A DNA stretch of 64,000 nucleotides from Kyrpidia spormannii (GCF_002804065.1 NZ_CP024955.1:310001-374000), one strand, 5' to 3'. Positions 35,344 through 43,062 are shown, counted from the stretch's first letter. Notes: a model not told the origin generated them from the letters alone. Numbers and translations are program-made.

Positions 35344-35643
35344 ATTTCTCCTCCCAAATAGGAATGATGGGAATGGTTCGAAACATATTCGGTTTTATTG
35401 TACGGTTGGATATAGTTTCCGGTCAAGGTGGAGTGCAGGAAGCCTCAACGTGGCAGGCGGAGGTGGATGCGTTGATTCAGCGTGTTCGGAGGGGCTCAAA
35501 ATGGAACCGGTTGGGTTGGTGGTGAACAGTTACTCCGGTGGCGGAGCGGTTTGTTGACTCCAGATTACGAAAACAGTATTTTATACCTATGAAAGTAAGG
35601 TTATAATGTATCCATCAAATGATACTATTTATCTCGACCGGAT
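35344..35643. promoter_or_regulatory. Divergent promoter region between the secreted protein and fic
   Basis: TTGACT (35554-35559) and TATTTT (35577-35582) with 17-base spacing point toward the Fic gene; a second AT-rich TATAAT lies at about 35603. The left half contains the ribosome-binding site for the secreted protein. No gene seen. Confidence 0.5.
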
Positions 35644-36711
35644 GTGGTTCATGTGCGTTCGTTTATGCCCGATGTCATGGGAAGGTGGCCTGTCAGCAAA
35701 GGCATTGTGGTGCTGACCAACCGGATTGCCGAGTACCGCGGAAAGCAGGCGTTGTATCAGCGGCAAATCCCGCAGGTGCTTGATACGTTGCGGGAGTATG
35801 CCGTCATTCAAAGTACGGAGTCGTCGAACCGAATCGAGGGCATCGTTGTGCCGACCCGAAGGTTTACGTCCATCATGCGACACGCATCTGAGCCGCAAAC
35901 CCGGTCGGAGGCCGAGATTGCGGGGTACCGTGACGTGTTGAGGATGATTCACGAGCATCATGAACACATGCGGTTAACCTCAAATTTGATTCTCCAATTG
36001 CACCGGGATCTGATGAAGTATGCCGGTAAAGGCGGGCAATGGAAGATGGCGGACAATTATATCGAAGAGGTTGCCCCGGATGGTGAGCGGAGGATTCGTT
36101 TCCAAACCGTACCGGCATGGCAAACACCAGGCGCAGTGGAAGAGTTGTGCCGCCTGTTTCTCCTGGAACTGCAGCGCGGAGAATGGCCGGACGTTCTGCT
36201 CATCGCCGCCTTTGTCCTGGATTTCTTGTGCATCCATCCCTTTGCTGATGGGAATGGACGCATGGCGCGGCTTTTGTCCCTTCTGTTGCTTTATCAGAGC
36301 GGGTACGTCGTGGGACGATACATCAGTTTGGCACGGGTGATCGAAGATACGAAGGATCAGTATTATGACACATTGTACCGGTCATCGCAGGGTTGGCATG
36401 AGGGTGAACATGATTTAACGCCTTGGATGGAATATTTCCTGACCATGCTGCTTGAAGCGTATCGGAGATTCGAGCAGCGGGTGGGGGACACTGAGGCGGC
36501 GAAGCATCGGGGATGGAAGAAGGAACGAATTCAAAACGTGGTTCACGGGTTTGTGGCGGATTTTAGCATTTCTGACGTGGAAAAGCTGTGTCCCGGAATC
36601 AGTCGGTCAATGGTTACGCGTGTTTTGAACGAATTGAGCCGCCAAGGTGTCATCGAGTGCATTCAAAAAGGGCGCCATGCCCGCTGGAAGCGATGCGGCC
36701 AGGGCAACTGA
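35644..36711 (+). CDS. Fic family protein (self-inhibited AMP-transferase type)
   Basis: About 355 residues; start GTG 35644, GTG 35653 or ATG 35665, none with a strong ribosome-binding site. AVIQSTESSNRIEGIVVP is the N-terminal inhibitory helix motif (S/T-x3-E-G/N type), CIHPFADGNGRMARLLSLLLL the catalytic Fic motif with all key residues (HPFxDGNGR). The C-terminus (EKLCPGISRSMVTRVLNELSRQGVIECIQKGR) is a winged-helix domain. Fic enzymes attach AMP to target Ser/Thr/Tyr residues; the intact inhibitory motif means it is normally kept off. The target is unknown. It sits alone, without a separate FicA-like antitoxin. Confidence 0.93.
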   Translation: MVHVRSFMPDVMGRWPVSKGIVVLTNRIAEYRGKQALYQRQIPQVLDTLREYAVIQSTESSNRIEGIVVPTRRFTSIMRHASEPQTRSEAEIAGYRDVLRMIHEHHEHMRLTSNLILQLHRDLMKYAGKGGQWKMADNYIEEVAPDGERRIRFQTVPAWQTPGAVEELCRLFLLELQRGEWPDVLLIAAFVLDFLCIHPFADGNGRMARLLSLLLLYQSGYVVGRYISLARVIEDTKDQYYDTLYRSSQGWHEGEHDLTPWMEYFLTMLLEAYRRFEQRVGDTEAAKHRGWKKERIQNVVHGFVADFSISDVEKLCPGISRSMVTRVLNELSRQGVIECIQKGRHARWKRCGQGN

Positions 36712-36978
36712 GTGTGGGCGGGCTTGCGCGCGTTGCGGGACTCAGGGCCGGGGGATAAGTGGGAGGGAGCGGCAATCGTTTCGCCTGTCGTAATCACTGC
36801 AAGGTGTCCTATCCGGACCAGGCTTACAGAATTTTGCACCATTTTTATGTACAGTTCGTCAGTATTTGGATGGATAAATCCCACGATATAGTCTTCTGGA
36901 TTGGAACGGTCGCGAGGGCATGTTGCATAGATCAAGCGTTTGCTTGAGCTCAACCTTGGGTGTTTCACGGCCTCGTTC
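36700..36978 (-). pseudogene. Frameshifted small gene of the ETPKVELK type
   Basis: Minus strand: GVEERGRETPKVELKQTLDL, CNMPSRPF, then after a frameshift near 36900 PEDYIVGFIHPNTDELYIKM and VQNSVSLVRIGHLAVITTGE with TIAAPSHLSPG. Relatedness to the 43-codon remnant at 32426 is clear over the ETPKV-LK segment. The start merges with the Cys-rich end of the 36980 gene. Product unknown. Confidence 0.45.
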
Positions 36979-36979
36979 C

Positions 36980-38155
36980 TCAACTCCCTCCGCATCCGCC
37001 TCCGCAACTGCTGCCGCAGCTGCTTCCGCAGGAACTGCCGCCACAAGAGGAGCCGTTGTGACCCGGGGAGTGGTGGTGGGAATCGCCATCCCCCCAGTAG
37101 TACCCCCAGGATCCGCAGGAGCTGCCGCCGCCCGAGCGGTCCCGTTTTGCAGCGGCGGCCGTCGCAGGCGATGCGGAGGCCATTCTTGCGGCAAACTGTT
37201 CCGGTTCGGCCAAGGAAAAATAAACCATCGAAGCGGCGCCGGCGGCCAGGGCTGGGATGGGCGATTTTTTGGCGGTTCGGCGCCCCTTCGTGCTTCCCGA
37301 ACTCCCGGCGAGCTTTATTTTTGCCTGACTGATCTGGTCCCGCAGGGTGTTGACCAGCCAATGGGCGTAAGGAGTGTCTGGACGGAAATATTTTTCCTTC
37401 AAGGCTGAAAACTCGCTTTTCTCAAACTCCTGAATGAGATCGGCGGGCAAAGGATAGCGGAAAAATCCGTTCCATGCGAACCAACTGTAGGGGAGCGGAT
37501 GGAAAATCTGGTGATAGGTCCAATCGAACCACGCCCTCTCCCCGGGGTTGAGGATGGGATCGGGATTCGGGACGTGATGGATCATCCGGCCGGCAAATCG
37601 GGTACAAAAATCCTCGTATTCCAGGGTGAACAGGAGCATGGTGTGCCACACTTCGTCCACCGTCTGGCTGTACATGGGCGTGTAGCGGAGGATGGCCGAC
37701 ATGAGGAAAAAGCGTTTGAGCTCGAATAAGGCCCAATCGAATTCCTCGGCTGTCCACTCCGGGTGATCTTTGAGGCAACGATTTCTGACCTTCTCCACAT
37801 AGGCCGGATCCAGGGACGCGGCCAATCGTTCCGCTAAAGGTTCCAAGGGCGTGTCTTTTTGCAGATCCAGACTTTTCGGGATGGTCCCCCAGTCGGGCCG
37901 AGAGTGGGTGCGGGAACTCTCCTGGGTGCGGCCATTCCCGGAAACCGGGGCGCGGTTGGTCACCGGTGTTTTGCGAATCCCGGGACTTCTCCGGTTAGCG
38001 CCCAAGATCCCTATGGTGGCAAACCACAGGATCGGCAACAGGATGTCGCCCGCCACGGTGACGATTCGATTGTCGCGAAAGGGGCCTGTCATGACGTAGA
38101 TGAGACCGATGGTGATCAAGGCCGCAGCCGCAAGAATGCCGATTCGCTTTGCCAC
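36980..38155 (-). CDS. Membrane protein with D-x-x-W-H domain and Cys/Gly/Ser-rich tail
   Basis: A 391-residue protein. GTG start six bases after GGGGGG. Two hydrophobic segments at the N-terminus (IGILAAAALITIGLIYVM; ILLPILWFATIGILG). The central domain (residues 100-270) contains YSQTVDEVWHTMLLFTLEYE, MIHHVPNPDP and WFDWTYHQIFHPLP, a His-rich helical fold like the glycine-rich-domain (DUF1399-like) proteins with a D-x-x-W-H motif. A hydrophobic/charged stretch follows, and the C-terminus is DGDSHHHSPGHNG, then SSCGGSSCGSSCGSSCGGGC with GGS, seven Cys in about 25 residues. Such tails resemble those of TIGR04222-type membrane proteins. Function unknown; metal binding or cross-linking is conceivable. 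The promoter region and first codons are duplicated at 39242-39400. Confidence 0.65.
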   Translation of the reverse strand: MAKRIGILAAAALITIGLIYVMTGPFRDNRIVTVAGDILLPILWFATIGILGANRRSPGIRKTPVTNRAPVSGNGRTQESSRTHSRPDWGTIPKSLDLQKDTPLEPLAERLAASLDPAYVEKVRNRCLKDHPEWTAEEFDWALFELKRFFLMSAILRYTPMYSQTVDEVWHTMLLFTLEYEDFCTRFAGRMIHHVPNPDPILNPGERAWFDWTYHQIFHPLPYSWFAWNGFFRYPLPADLIQEFEKSEFSALKEKYFRPDTPYAHWLVNTLRDQISQAKIKLAGSSGSTKGRRTAKKSPIPALAAGAASMVYFSLAEPEQFAARMASASPATAAAAKRDRSGGGSSCGSWGYYWGDGDSHHHSPGHNGSSCGGSSCGSSCGSSCGGGCGGS

Positions 38156-38262
38156 CGAATTCCCCCCACTGTGAGGATCGACTTCCTAGCCTCTAACACC
38201 AGTGTACCGCCACGGCATAATTCCCGTAAACCCTAGAGATCTTTACGTTACACCTTATATGC
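38156..38262. repeat. Direct repeat copy 1 (upstream region of the Cys-tail gene)
   Basis: About 105 bases starting in the GTG region and running through CCACTGTGAGGATCGACTT, CTAGCCTCTAACACCAGTGT and CGCCACGGCATA recur at 39301-39400 with about 90 percent identity in the same orientation. The repeats bracket the HTH/MazF module. Confidence 0.9.
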
Positions 38263-38296
38263 GAACACGTTGTCTGAGAGCATGAAGTGACATATA

Positions 38297-38320
38297 CTTC
38301 TACGTAGGTAGGTGTAGAAG
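38297..38320 (+). promoter_or_regulatory. Perfect palindrome at the start of the HTH/MazF operon
   Basis: CTTCTAC and GTAGAAG, separated by 10 bases (GTAGGTAGGT), end one base before the ATG at 38322. The spacer holds the only ribosome-binding-like sequence (AGGTAGG). A repressor bound here would block both transcription and translation initiation, as expected for an autoregulated antitoxin. Confidence 0.6.
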
Positions 38321-38321
38321 C

Positions 38322-38741
38322 ATGGAGAAGCTGCTGACTCCTGAGCAGGTGGCTGAGCACTTGGTTGTGGCTGAACGTACAGTCTACGAATGGCTCCGGA
38401 CCGGGCGCCTGCGAGGGATCAAACTCGGGCGCCTGTGGCGGGTGCGTGAGAAGGACTTGGAGGCTTTCCTCCAGGGCGAGGAAGAGGAACCTTTGTCTTT
38501 CGAGGATCCGGCGGCTGCACGCCGTGGGCTGGAGGGCGTGAAGGGCAGCCTCGTGGTGCCTTGGAAGAAGCTGCCCAAAAAACGTGAGGCAACGGAAGAG
38601 GACGGCGCATGGCTGGAATCGGACCTGGGCGGGGAACTTCCACCTTATGACTGGGGACCGGAAGGCCCGCCGAAGGGAAAGCCGGTGCGGTACGTGCCGG
38701 GCGTAGGTCCTGTGGTTGAGGGCGGAAAGCATGATCGGTGA
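38322..38741 (+). CDS. Excisionase-type HTH protein, probable antitoxin of the MazF-like toxin
   Basis: A 139-residue protein. Residues 4-50 (LTPEQVAEHLVVAERTVYEW, LRTGRLRGIKLGRLWRVREKDLEAFL) form a winged MerR/excisionase-like DNA-binding domain. The rest is acidic and Pro/Gly-rich (EEEEPLSFEDPAAARRGLEG; ELPPYDWGPEGPPKGKPV), probably disordered, and could wrap around the toxin. It overlaps the MazF-like gene by 11 bases. The palindrome just upstream fits autoregulation. HTH-Xis plus PemK/MazF pairs are known but much less common than MazE/MazF. Confidence 0.85.
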   Translation: MEKLLTPEQVAEHLVVAERTVYEWLRTGRLRGIKLGRLWRVREKDLEAFLQGEEEEPLSFEDPAAARRGLEGVKGSLVVPWKKLPKKREATEEDGAWLESDLGGELPPYDWGPEGPPKGKPVRYVPGVGPVVEGGKHDR

Positions 38742-39096
38742 CCGCCTCGAGCCAGGAGACATTCTCTTGGTTCACCTGCCTGGGCACGTCCCGCCGGGAC
38801 ACGAGCAGGAGGGGGTTCGCCCGGCTGTCGTGCTTGGCGTGCCGCCGGAGCCCGTCCGCTTTGGCGTGGTCCTCGTTGCACCGGCGACGACGAGCGCCGG
38901 GCAGTGGGCCAGGAGGAATCCCCTGCTTTACCCACGCTTGCCGGCCGGCGCCGGCGGACTTCGTCGGCCATCGACCATCCTCTTGGACCAGGTGCGAGCA
39001 CTCGACCTACAGCGGACGGTGGAGTACCTGGGTACGCTGGCCCCGACGGAACTGGAGACGATCCGCAGGGGACTGCGCGCGCTGCTGAATCTGTGA
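38731..39096 (+). CDS. PemK/MazF family toxin
   Basis: A 121-residue endoribonuclease-type toxin. ATG at 38731 after GAGGGCGGA. EPGDILLVHLP is the N-terminal strand, GHEQEGVRPAVVLGV carries the conserved E-x-G-x-x-R-P core, FGVVLVAPATTSAGQWARRN the T/S catalytic region, and RPSTILLDQVRALDLQRTVE the final strands; LAPTELETIRRGLRALL is the closing helix. It is translationally coupled to the HTH gene. The protein is longer than E. coli MazF and rich in Arg/Gly. Confidence 0.9.
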   Translation: MIGDRLEPGDILLVHLPGHVPPGHEQEGVRPAVVLGVPPEPVRFGVVLVAPATTSAGQWARRNPLLYPRLPAGAGGLRRPSTILLDQVRALDLQRTVEYLGTLAPTELETIRRGLRALLNL

Positions 39097-39220
39097 AGCG
39101 TGGCATCGCCATCGCGGAGGGGGGAGAGATCGTGTTGGACATTCCGCTCCCATTGACCGGGCTGATGCCCACGGGGTCTTTTGCGCAGGGGAGCAGAAGA
39201 GGGGGAATCTCGCGGTGAAT
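39097..39220 (+). pseudogene. C-terminal remnant of an adenine deaminase-like gene
   Basis: The frame reads RGIAIAEGGEIVLDIPLPLT and GLMPTGSFAQ, the last conserved strands of adenine deaminase (AdeC: G-G-x-x-V-x-x-G-x-V-x-x-x-x-P-L-P-x-x-G-L-M). No other part of the gene is present. It lies between the MazF toxin and the second repeat copy. Confidence 0.55.
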
Positions 39221-39241
39221 CGTTCCGGTGCGGCCGAGGGT

Positions 39242-39400
39242 CTTTTGCGAATCCCGGGACTTCTCCGGTTAGTGCCAAGATTGCCGATTCGCTTTGCCAC
39301 CGAAATCCCCCCACTGTGAGGATCGACTTTCTAGCCTCTAACACCAGTGTGCCGCCACGGCATAGTTCCCGGAAACCCCAGAAGTCTTTACGTGGGCTTA
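39242..39400. repeat. Direct repeat copy 2, including a deleted start of the Cys-tail gene
   Basis: GCGAATCCCGGGACTTCTCC (also at about 37974) is followed directly by the start-codon region of the 36980 gene in minus orientation, with some 130 bases of coding sequence missing between, and then by the upstream region matching 38156-38262. The minus-strand frame reads VAKRIGNLGTNRRSPGIRK. It is thus a duplicated and internally deleted 5' end. Confidence 0.88.
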
Positions 39401-39483
39401 ACGCTCGGTTGTGACCACGAGATTCCCCCCACCTGGCGTTGCGGCCCTTCTCGATACAGCGGATGCAGCCTCAGCACTCCGAT

Positions 39484-40436
39484 GATGGTGGGCCGGCTGA
39501 CCCCCGAGCAAAAGCAGATGGAGCGGACGTACCGGGCGTATCGGGCCATCGGGGCGGTGTTGAATTTTAGCTGCACCCCCTACCTGTTGGACAACATCCC
39601 GCGTCAGGGAGAGGTGGTCGCCCTTTTCCGAGTCCAGCGCCACCCCTTATGTGAACGCCGTCTACGGGGCCCGGAGCAACCGGGAGTCGGCCCAGAGCGC
39701 GCTGTGCGCCGCGGTGGCCGGCCGGGTACCGGAGTACGGGCTACTTCTGGCTGAGAACCGCCGGGGGCAAATCGTGGTGGACGTCAAGGCCGAGTTGTCG
39801 AGTGATTTTGACTACCAACTGTTGGGATATGCTGTGCCGAAAAAGATCGGCCACCGGATCCCGGTATTCGTGGGCATCCCCGATACGGCCTCCCCGGAGG
39901 CACTCATGAACCTGTGTGCCGAGCTGAACACCGCCGGGGCCGTGCCCATGTTTCACATAGTCGGCCTCACCCCCGAGGCACCGACTTTGGAAGCGGCCCT
40001 GGGCGGTCGGGAGCCCGTGGACACCGTGACCGTCACAGACCGGGACTTGCTGGAGGTTCGGGAACAGATCTCCCAAGCCCCGGGTCAGGTAGATTTCGTT
40101 CTTCTCGGCTGCCCCCACCTCAGCCTGCGCCAGCTGCAGACCATCGCCGAGCTGGTGCGGGGGAAGAAGCTGCGGGTGGAGCTGTGGATCAACACCTCGG
40201 CGTATACCCGGGAGGTGGCGGCCCGGATGGGCCTGGTGGACGTTATCGAGAGGGCGGGGGGGCACGTGCTTCAGGACACCTGCGTGGACCAGCCGATCTG
40301 GAAGCACCTGGAGGGTAAAACCGGAGCCACGGAATCGCCCAAATGCGCCTATTACACGAAACGCAGGCAGATGAACTTTGTGATCCGGAGCCTGGAGGCC
40401 TGTGTTCAGGCGGCGATCGAGGGGGTGATCGCATGA
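39484..40436 (+). pseudogene. Aconitase X catalytic (large) subunit, truncated and frameshifted
   Basis: The readable gene starts at GRLTPEQKQMERTYRAYRAI and GAVLNFSCTPYLLDNIPRQG, shifts frame near 39620, and continues VNAVYGARSNRESAQSALCA, VAGRVPEYGLLLAENR, PVFVGIPDTASPEALM, FVLLGCPHLSLRQLQTI and WINTSAYTREVAARM, to the stop at 40436. CTPYL and CPH hold cluster/active-site Cys residues of the AcnX family (DUF521). The first 60-100 residues expected for the family are missing. Type I AcnX consists of this and the swivel subunit that follows; bacterial members characterised so far dehydrate cis-3-hydroxy-L-proline. As it stands it should be inactive. Confidence 0.82.
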
Positions 40437-40861
40437 CGGCACCCCAAGCTGCGGAGGCCTTTGCGTGCCACAAAATCTCCGGGGGCGTGGCATCCGGGGA
40501 AGTTCTGTTTTCCCAGGATGATATCTGCTTTTATCTGTGCGACCCGGAGACGGGCAAGGTCATCGAGGACGGCCACTGTCTTTACGGCGTCAGCGTCTCG
40601 GGGAAGATTTTGGTCTTCCCCAGCGGGAAAGGGAGCTCCGTCGTCCAGACCGACGGGCTATACCAGTTGGCCATGCGGGGGAATGCCCCGAAAGCGGTGG
40701 TGGTCCAGCACCCGGACACCGTCCTCGTGGCGACCTGCATCATTCTCGACGTGCCCATGGTCGATCGGGTGGAGGCCGCTTTTTATGAACGGGTCAAGAC
40801 CGGTGATGCCGTTCGGTTGGACGCGTCGAGCGGAGTGATCCAACTCATCGGGAGAGCGTAG
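40433..40861 (+). CDS. Aconitase X swivel (small) subunit, DUF126
   Basis: A 142-residue protein whose ATG overlaps the stop of the large subunit. CHKISGGVASGEVLFSQDDI, GHCLYGVSVSGKILVFPSGK GSS and APKAVVVQHPDTVLVATCIIL DVPMV are typical of the swivel domain; the P-S-G-x-G-S-S motif binds the substrate carboxylate. The reading frame is whole although its partner is broken. A RpiR regulator follows two bases downstream. Confidence 0.88.
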   Translation: MTAPQAAEAFACHKISGGVASGEVLFSQDDICFYLCDPETGKVIEDGHCLYGVSVSGKILVFPSGKGSSVVQTDGLYQLAMRGNAPKAVVVQHPDTVLVATCIILDVPMVDRVEAAFYERVKTGDAVRLDASSGVIQLIGRA

Positions 40862-40862
40862 G

Positions 40863-41729
40863 ATGAAAGAATTGCAGAATCTCAAAAGCTTGGAGGATTT
40901 CCTGCAACGCCTCGGAGCCGCAGCGGGCGAATCCGAGACCAACCGGCATTTGGCGGACTATTTTGCGACCCATTATCTTGAAATTCCTTTCATGACCGCC
41001 GGGGAGGTGGCGGCGGAAGCCAAGGTCAGTCAGGCCAGTGTCTCCCGTTTCTGTATGTCCCTGGGCTTTCACGGATACAGCGATTTGCTCCGGGAGTTGC
41101 AGAAATTGGTCCGGGAGGACATTACGGCGCCCAAGCGCCTGCGATACGCCACCCGGGGGAACCGGGACGACTACGAAGAGATCCTTGCCAATGAACAGCT
41201 CAATATCGCCGGACTGAGGGAAGTCGCGGAGCAGGAGGCCTTCCGGAGGCTGGCGGACAAATTGGCCACGGCTCCGCGGGTGGTGCTCTTGTCCGCCCGG
41301 ATGTCGGCGACGCTCCTCCCCTATATGACCTATGTGCTCAATAAAATGCGGGATGGGGTCGAGGAGGTTCTTCCCCACACGCCGGCCTGGAACAGTTTGC
41401 CCTTGAGGGATCCGGCGGGCACGCAGATCGTGACCATCGCCTTTCCGCGATATCCGAACATTCTCCTTTCCCATGTGGAGCGCTTGCACGATGCCGGGTT
41501 TTCCATCGCGGCCGTCACCGATCGCGTCGTCTCCCCCGTTACCCAATTTGCCGATCCGGTGATCACGGTGCCGGTGACCACCTCGTCGATTTTTGATGTG
41601 TACGGGGCGCCTATTGTGCTGCTCAACTTGCTCCTTCTGGAGACGGCGAAGCGGATCCCCGGGATTGAAGAGCGGCTGAACCGGGTGGAAACGTTGGAGC
41701 AGGGAGAACACATTTATTGGAATTTTTGA
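40863..41729 (+). CDS. RpiR/MurR family transcriptional regulator
   Basis: A 288-residue regulator. N-terminal HTH_6 domain (FMTAGEVAAEAKVSQASVSRFCMSLGFHGYSDLLREL), C-terminal SIS domain (LADKLATAPRVVLLSARMSA; PAGTQIVTIAFPRYPNILLS) that in this family binds a phosphosugar or other ligand. The tight link to the AcnX genes suggests it controlled them; the ligand would then be a hydroxyproline-pathway compound rather than a sugar, which is an inference. ATG directly behind GAGAGCGTAGG. Confidence 0.88.
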   Translation: MKELQNLKSLEDFLQRLGAAAGESETNRHLADYFATHYLEIPFMTAGEVAAEAKVSQASVSRFCMSLGFHGYSDLLRELQKLVREDITAPKRLRYATRGNRDDYEEILANEQLNIAGLREVAEQEAFRRLADKLATAPRVVLLSARMSATLLPYMTYVLNKMRDGVEEVLPHTPAWNSLPLRDPAGTQIVTIAFPRYPNILLSHVERLHDAGFSIAAVTDRVVSPVTQFADPVITVPVTTSSIFDVYGAPIVLLNLLLLETAKRIPGIEERLNRVETLEQGEHIYWNF

Positions 41730-41738
41730 TCTGAAAAA

Positions 41739-41782
41739 ACGCGCCGCAAACCTCTTCCTTCAGGAAGAGGTTTGCGGCGCGT
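41739..41782. terminator. 44-base perfect hairpin between rpiR and tnpB
   Basis: ACGCGCCGCAAACCTCTTCCT and its exact complement AGGAAGAGGTTTGCGGCGCGT flank a 2-base loop, a 21-bp perfect stem. On the plus strand six A residues precede it and no U-run follows; read on the minus strand it is followed by TTTTTT. It may terminate rpiR by structure alone, block antisense transcription, or have guided insertion of the tnpB element. Confidence 0.65.
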
Positions 41783-41862
41783 CATTGAGCGGACAGAGGA
41801 AGAGCGGCTCTTTTGGCGAATATGCGTTTGCGAGACTCGAACATTCGGGGTATCTTAGAACC

Positions 41863-43062
41863 ATGAAAATTTTCAAGTCCTTTCGATTCCGTTTGGAACC
41901 CACAACCGAACAATCCCAGTGCCTCACCCGTTACCGGGGATGTGCGCGGTTGGTCTGGAACAAGGCGCTGGCCTTGCAAAAGGGGCGACTGGAGGCCGGG
42001 TACCCTTTACTCTCGTATGAGGAGCTTGCCCGGCTCCTGACACTCTGGAGACACAGCGAGGAATACGGGTTTTTGGCCAACGCCCCTGTGCACCCTTTGC
42101 AGTGGACGCTCAAGTTCCTGGATCGGGCAATCCGGGCGGCGTTTGACAAGTCCAACCCGGCGCGCTTCCCGACGTTCAAGAAAAAGAACCGGGACGAGGC
42201 GGGCCTGCGCTTTCCGGACCCGAAACAGATCAAGCTCGACCTGTCGACCAAGGATGCGGACGGGCGGTGTGTCTTGCCGAAGGTTTTCCTGCCCAAGATC
42301 GGGTGGGTGAAGTTCCGCAAGTCCCGGACCATCGACGGGACGATTCGGAATGCCACGGTAACATGGCAGGCCGGGCACTGGTACATCTCTTTCCAGACGG
42401 AGATCGACGTGCCGGAGCCGGTCCACCCGTCGGAGTCGGCTGTGGGGATCGACCGGGGAATTGTGCATTTTGCGGCGTTGTCGGACGGCACGTTTGTCGA
42501 TGCGCCGGGGTGGTTCCGGCGGCATGAAAAGAAACTGGCTTGGGAAATGCGGAAGCTGTCGCGGAAGAAAAGGTTCTCGCGAAACTGGCAGAAACAGAAG
42601 GCCAGGATTCAGCGTCTTCATGCGCATATCGCGAATGCCCGGCGGGATTTTCTGCACAAGACCTCCACGGCCATCAGCAAAACCCACGCGATGGTGTTTG
42701 TGGAGGATTTGCGGATCCAGAACATGAGCCGGTCGGCCAAGGGGACGAGGGAGAATCCGGGGAAGAACGTGCGGGCGAAGAGCGGGCTGAACAAAGCGAT
42801 CCTGGACCAAGGGTGGTCGATGTTCCAGACGTTTTTGGAGTACAAGCTCCACTGGTCGGGAGGCTGGCTGGGGACCGTCCCGGCCCCGTACACGAGCCAA
42901 AGATGCCCGGTACCGGAATGCGGGCATGTGAGCAATGCGAATCGGCCGAGGCAATCGACATTCCGGTGCGAGAGGTGCGGGTATGAGGGCAATGCCGACA
43001 CAGTGGGAGCGATGAACATTTTAAGGGCTGGACTGGCCCGGATCGCCTGTTCTCCGGTGTAG
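41863..43062 (+). CDS. tnpB: IS200/IS605-type TnpB (RNA-guided nuclease family)
   Basis: About 399 residues from the ATG at 41863 (MKIFKSFRFRLEPTTEQSQC); upstream codons from 41785 are not family-like. The RuvC active site is complete: VGIDRGIVHFAAL (Asp), MVFVEDLRIQNM (Glu) and the C-terminal CGYEGNADTVGAMNIL (Asp). The zinc finger is CPVPECGHV...CERCG. TnpB uses an RNA made from the 3' end of its gene and the right end of the element to cut DNA. No TnpA (Y1 transposase) is present, so this is a tnpB-only element that depends on a helper. Confidence 0.93.
   Translation: MKIFKSFRFRLEPTTEQSQCLTRYRGCARLVWNKALALQKGRLEAGYPLLSYEELARLLTLWRHSEEYGFLANAPVHPLQWTLKFLDRAIRAAFDKSNPARFPTFKKKNRDEAGLRFPDPKQIKLDLSTKDADGRCVLPKVFLPKIGWVKFRKSRTIDGTIRNATVTWQAGHWYISFQTEIDVPEPVHPSESAVGIDRGIVHFAALSDGTFVDAPGWFRRHEKKLAWEMRKLSRKKRFSRNWQKQKARIQRLHAHIANARRDFLHKTSTAISKTHAMVFVEDLRIQNMSRSAKGTRENPGKNVRAKSGLNKAILDQGWSMFQTFLEYKLHWSGGWLGTVPAPYTSQRCPVPECGHVSNANRPRQSTFRCERCGYEGNADTVGAMNILRAGLARIACSPV

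Noticed and set aside
42007-42954. Arg/Pro/His-rich minus frame in tnpB
   Set aside because: Shadow of TnpB, which has complete RuvC and zinc-finger motifs.
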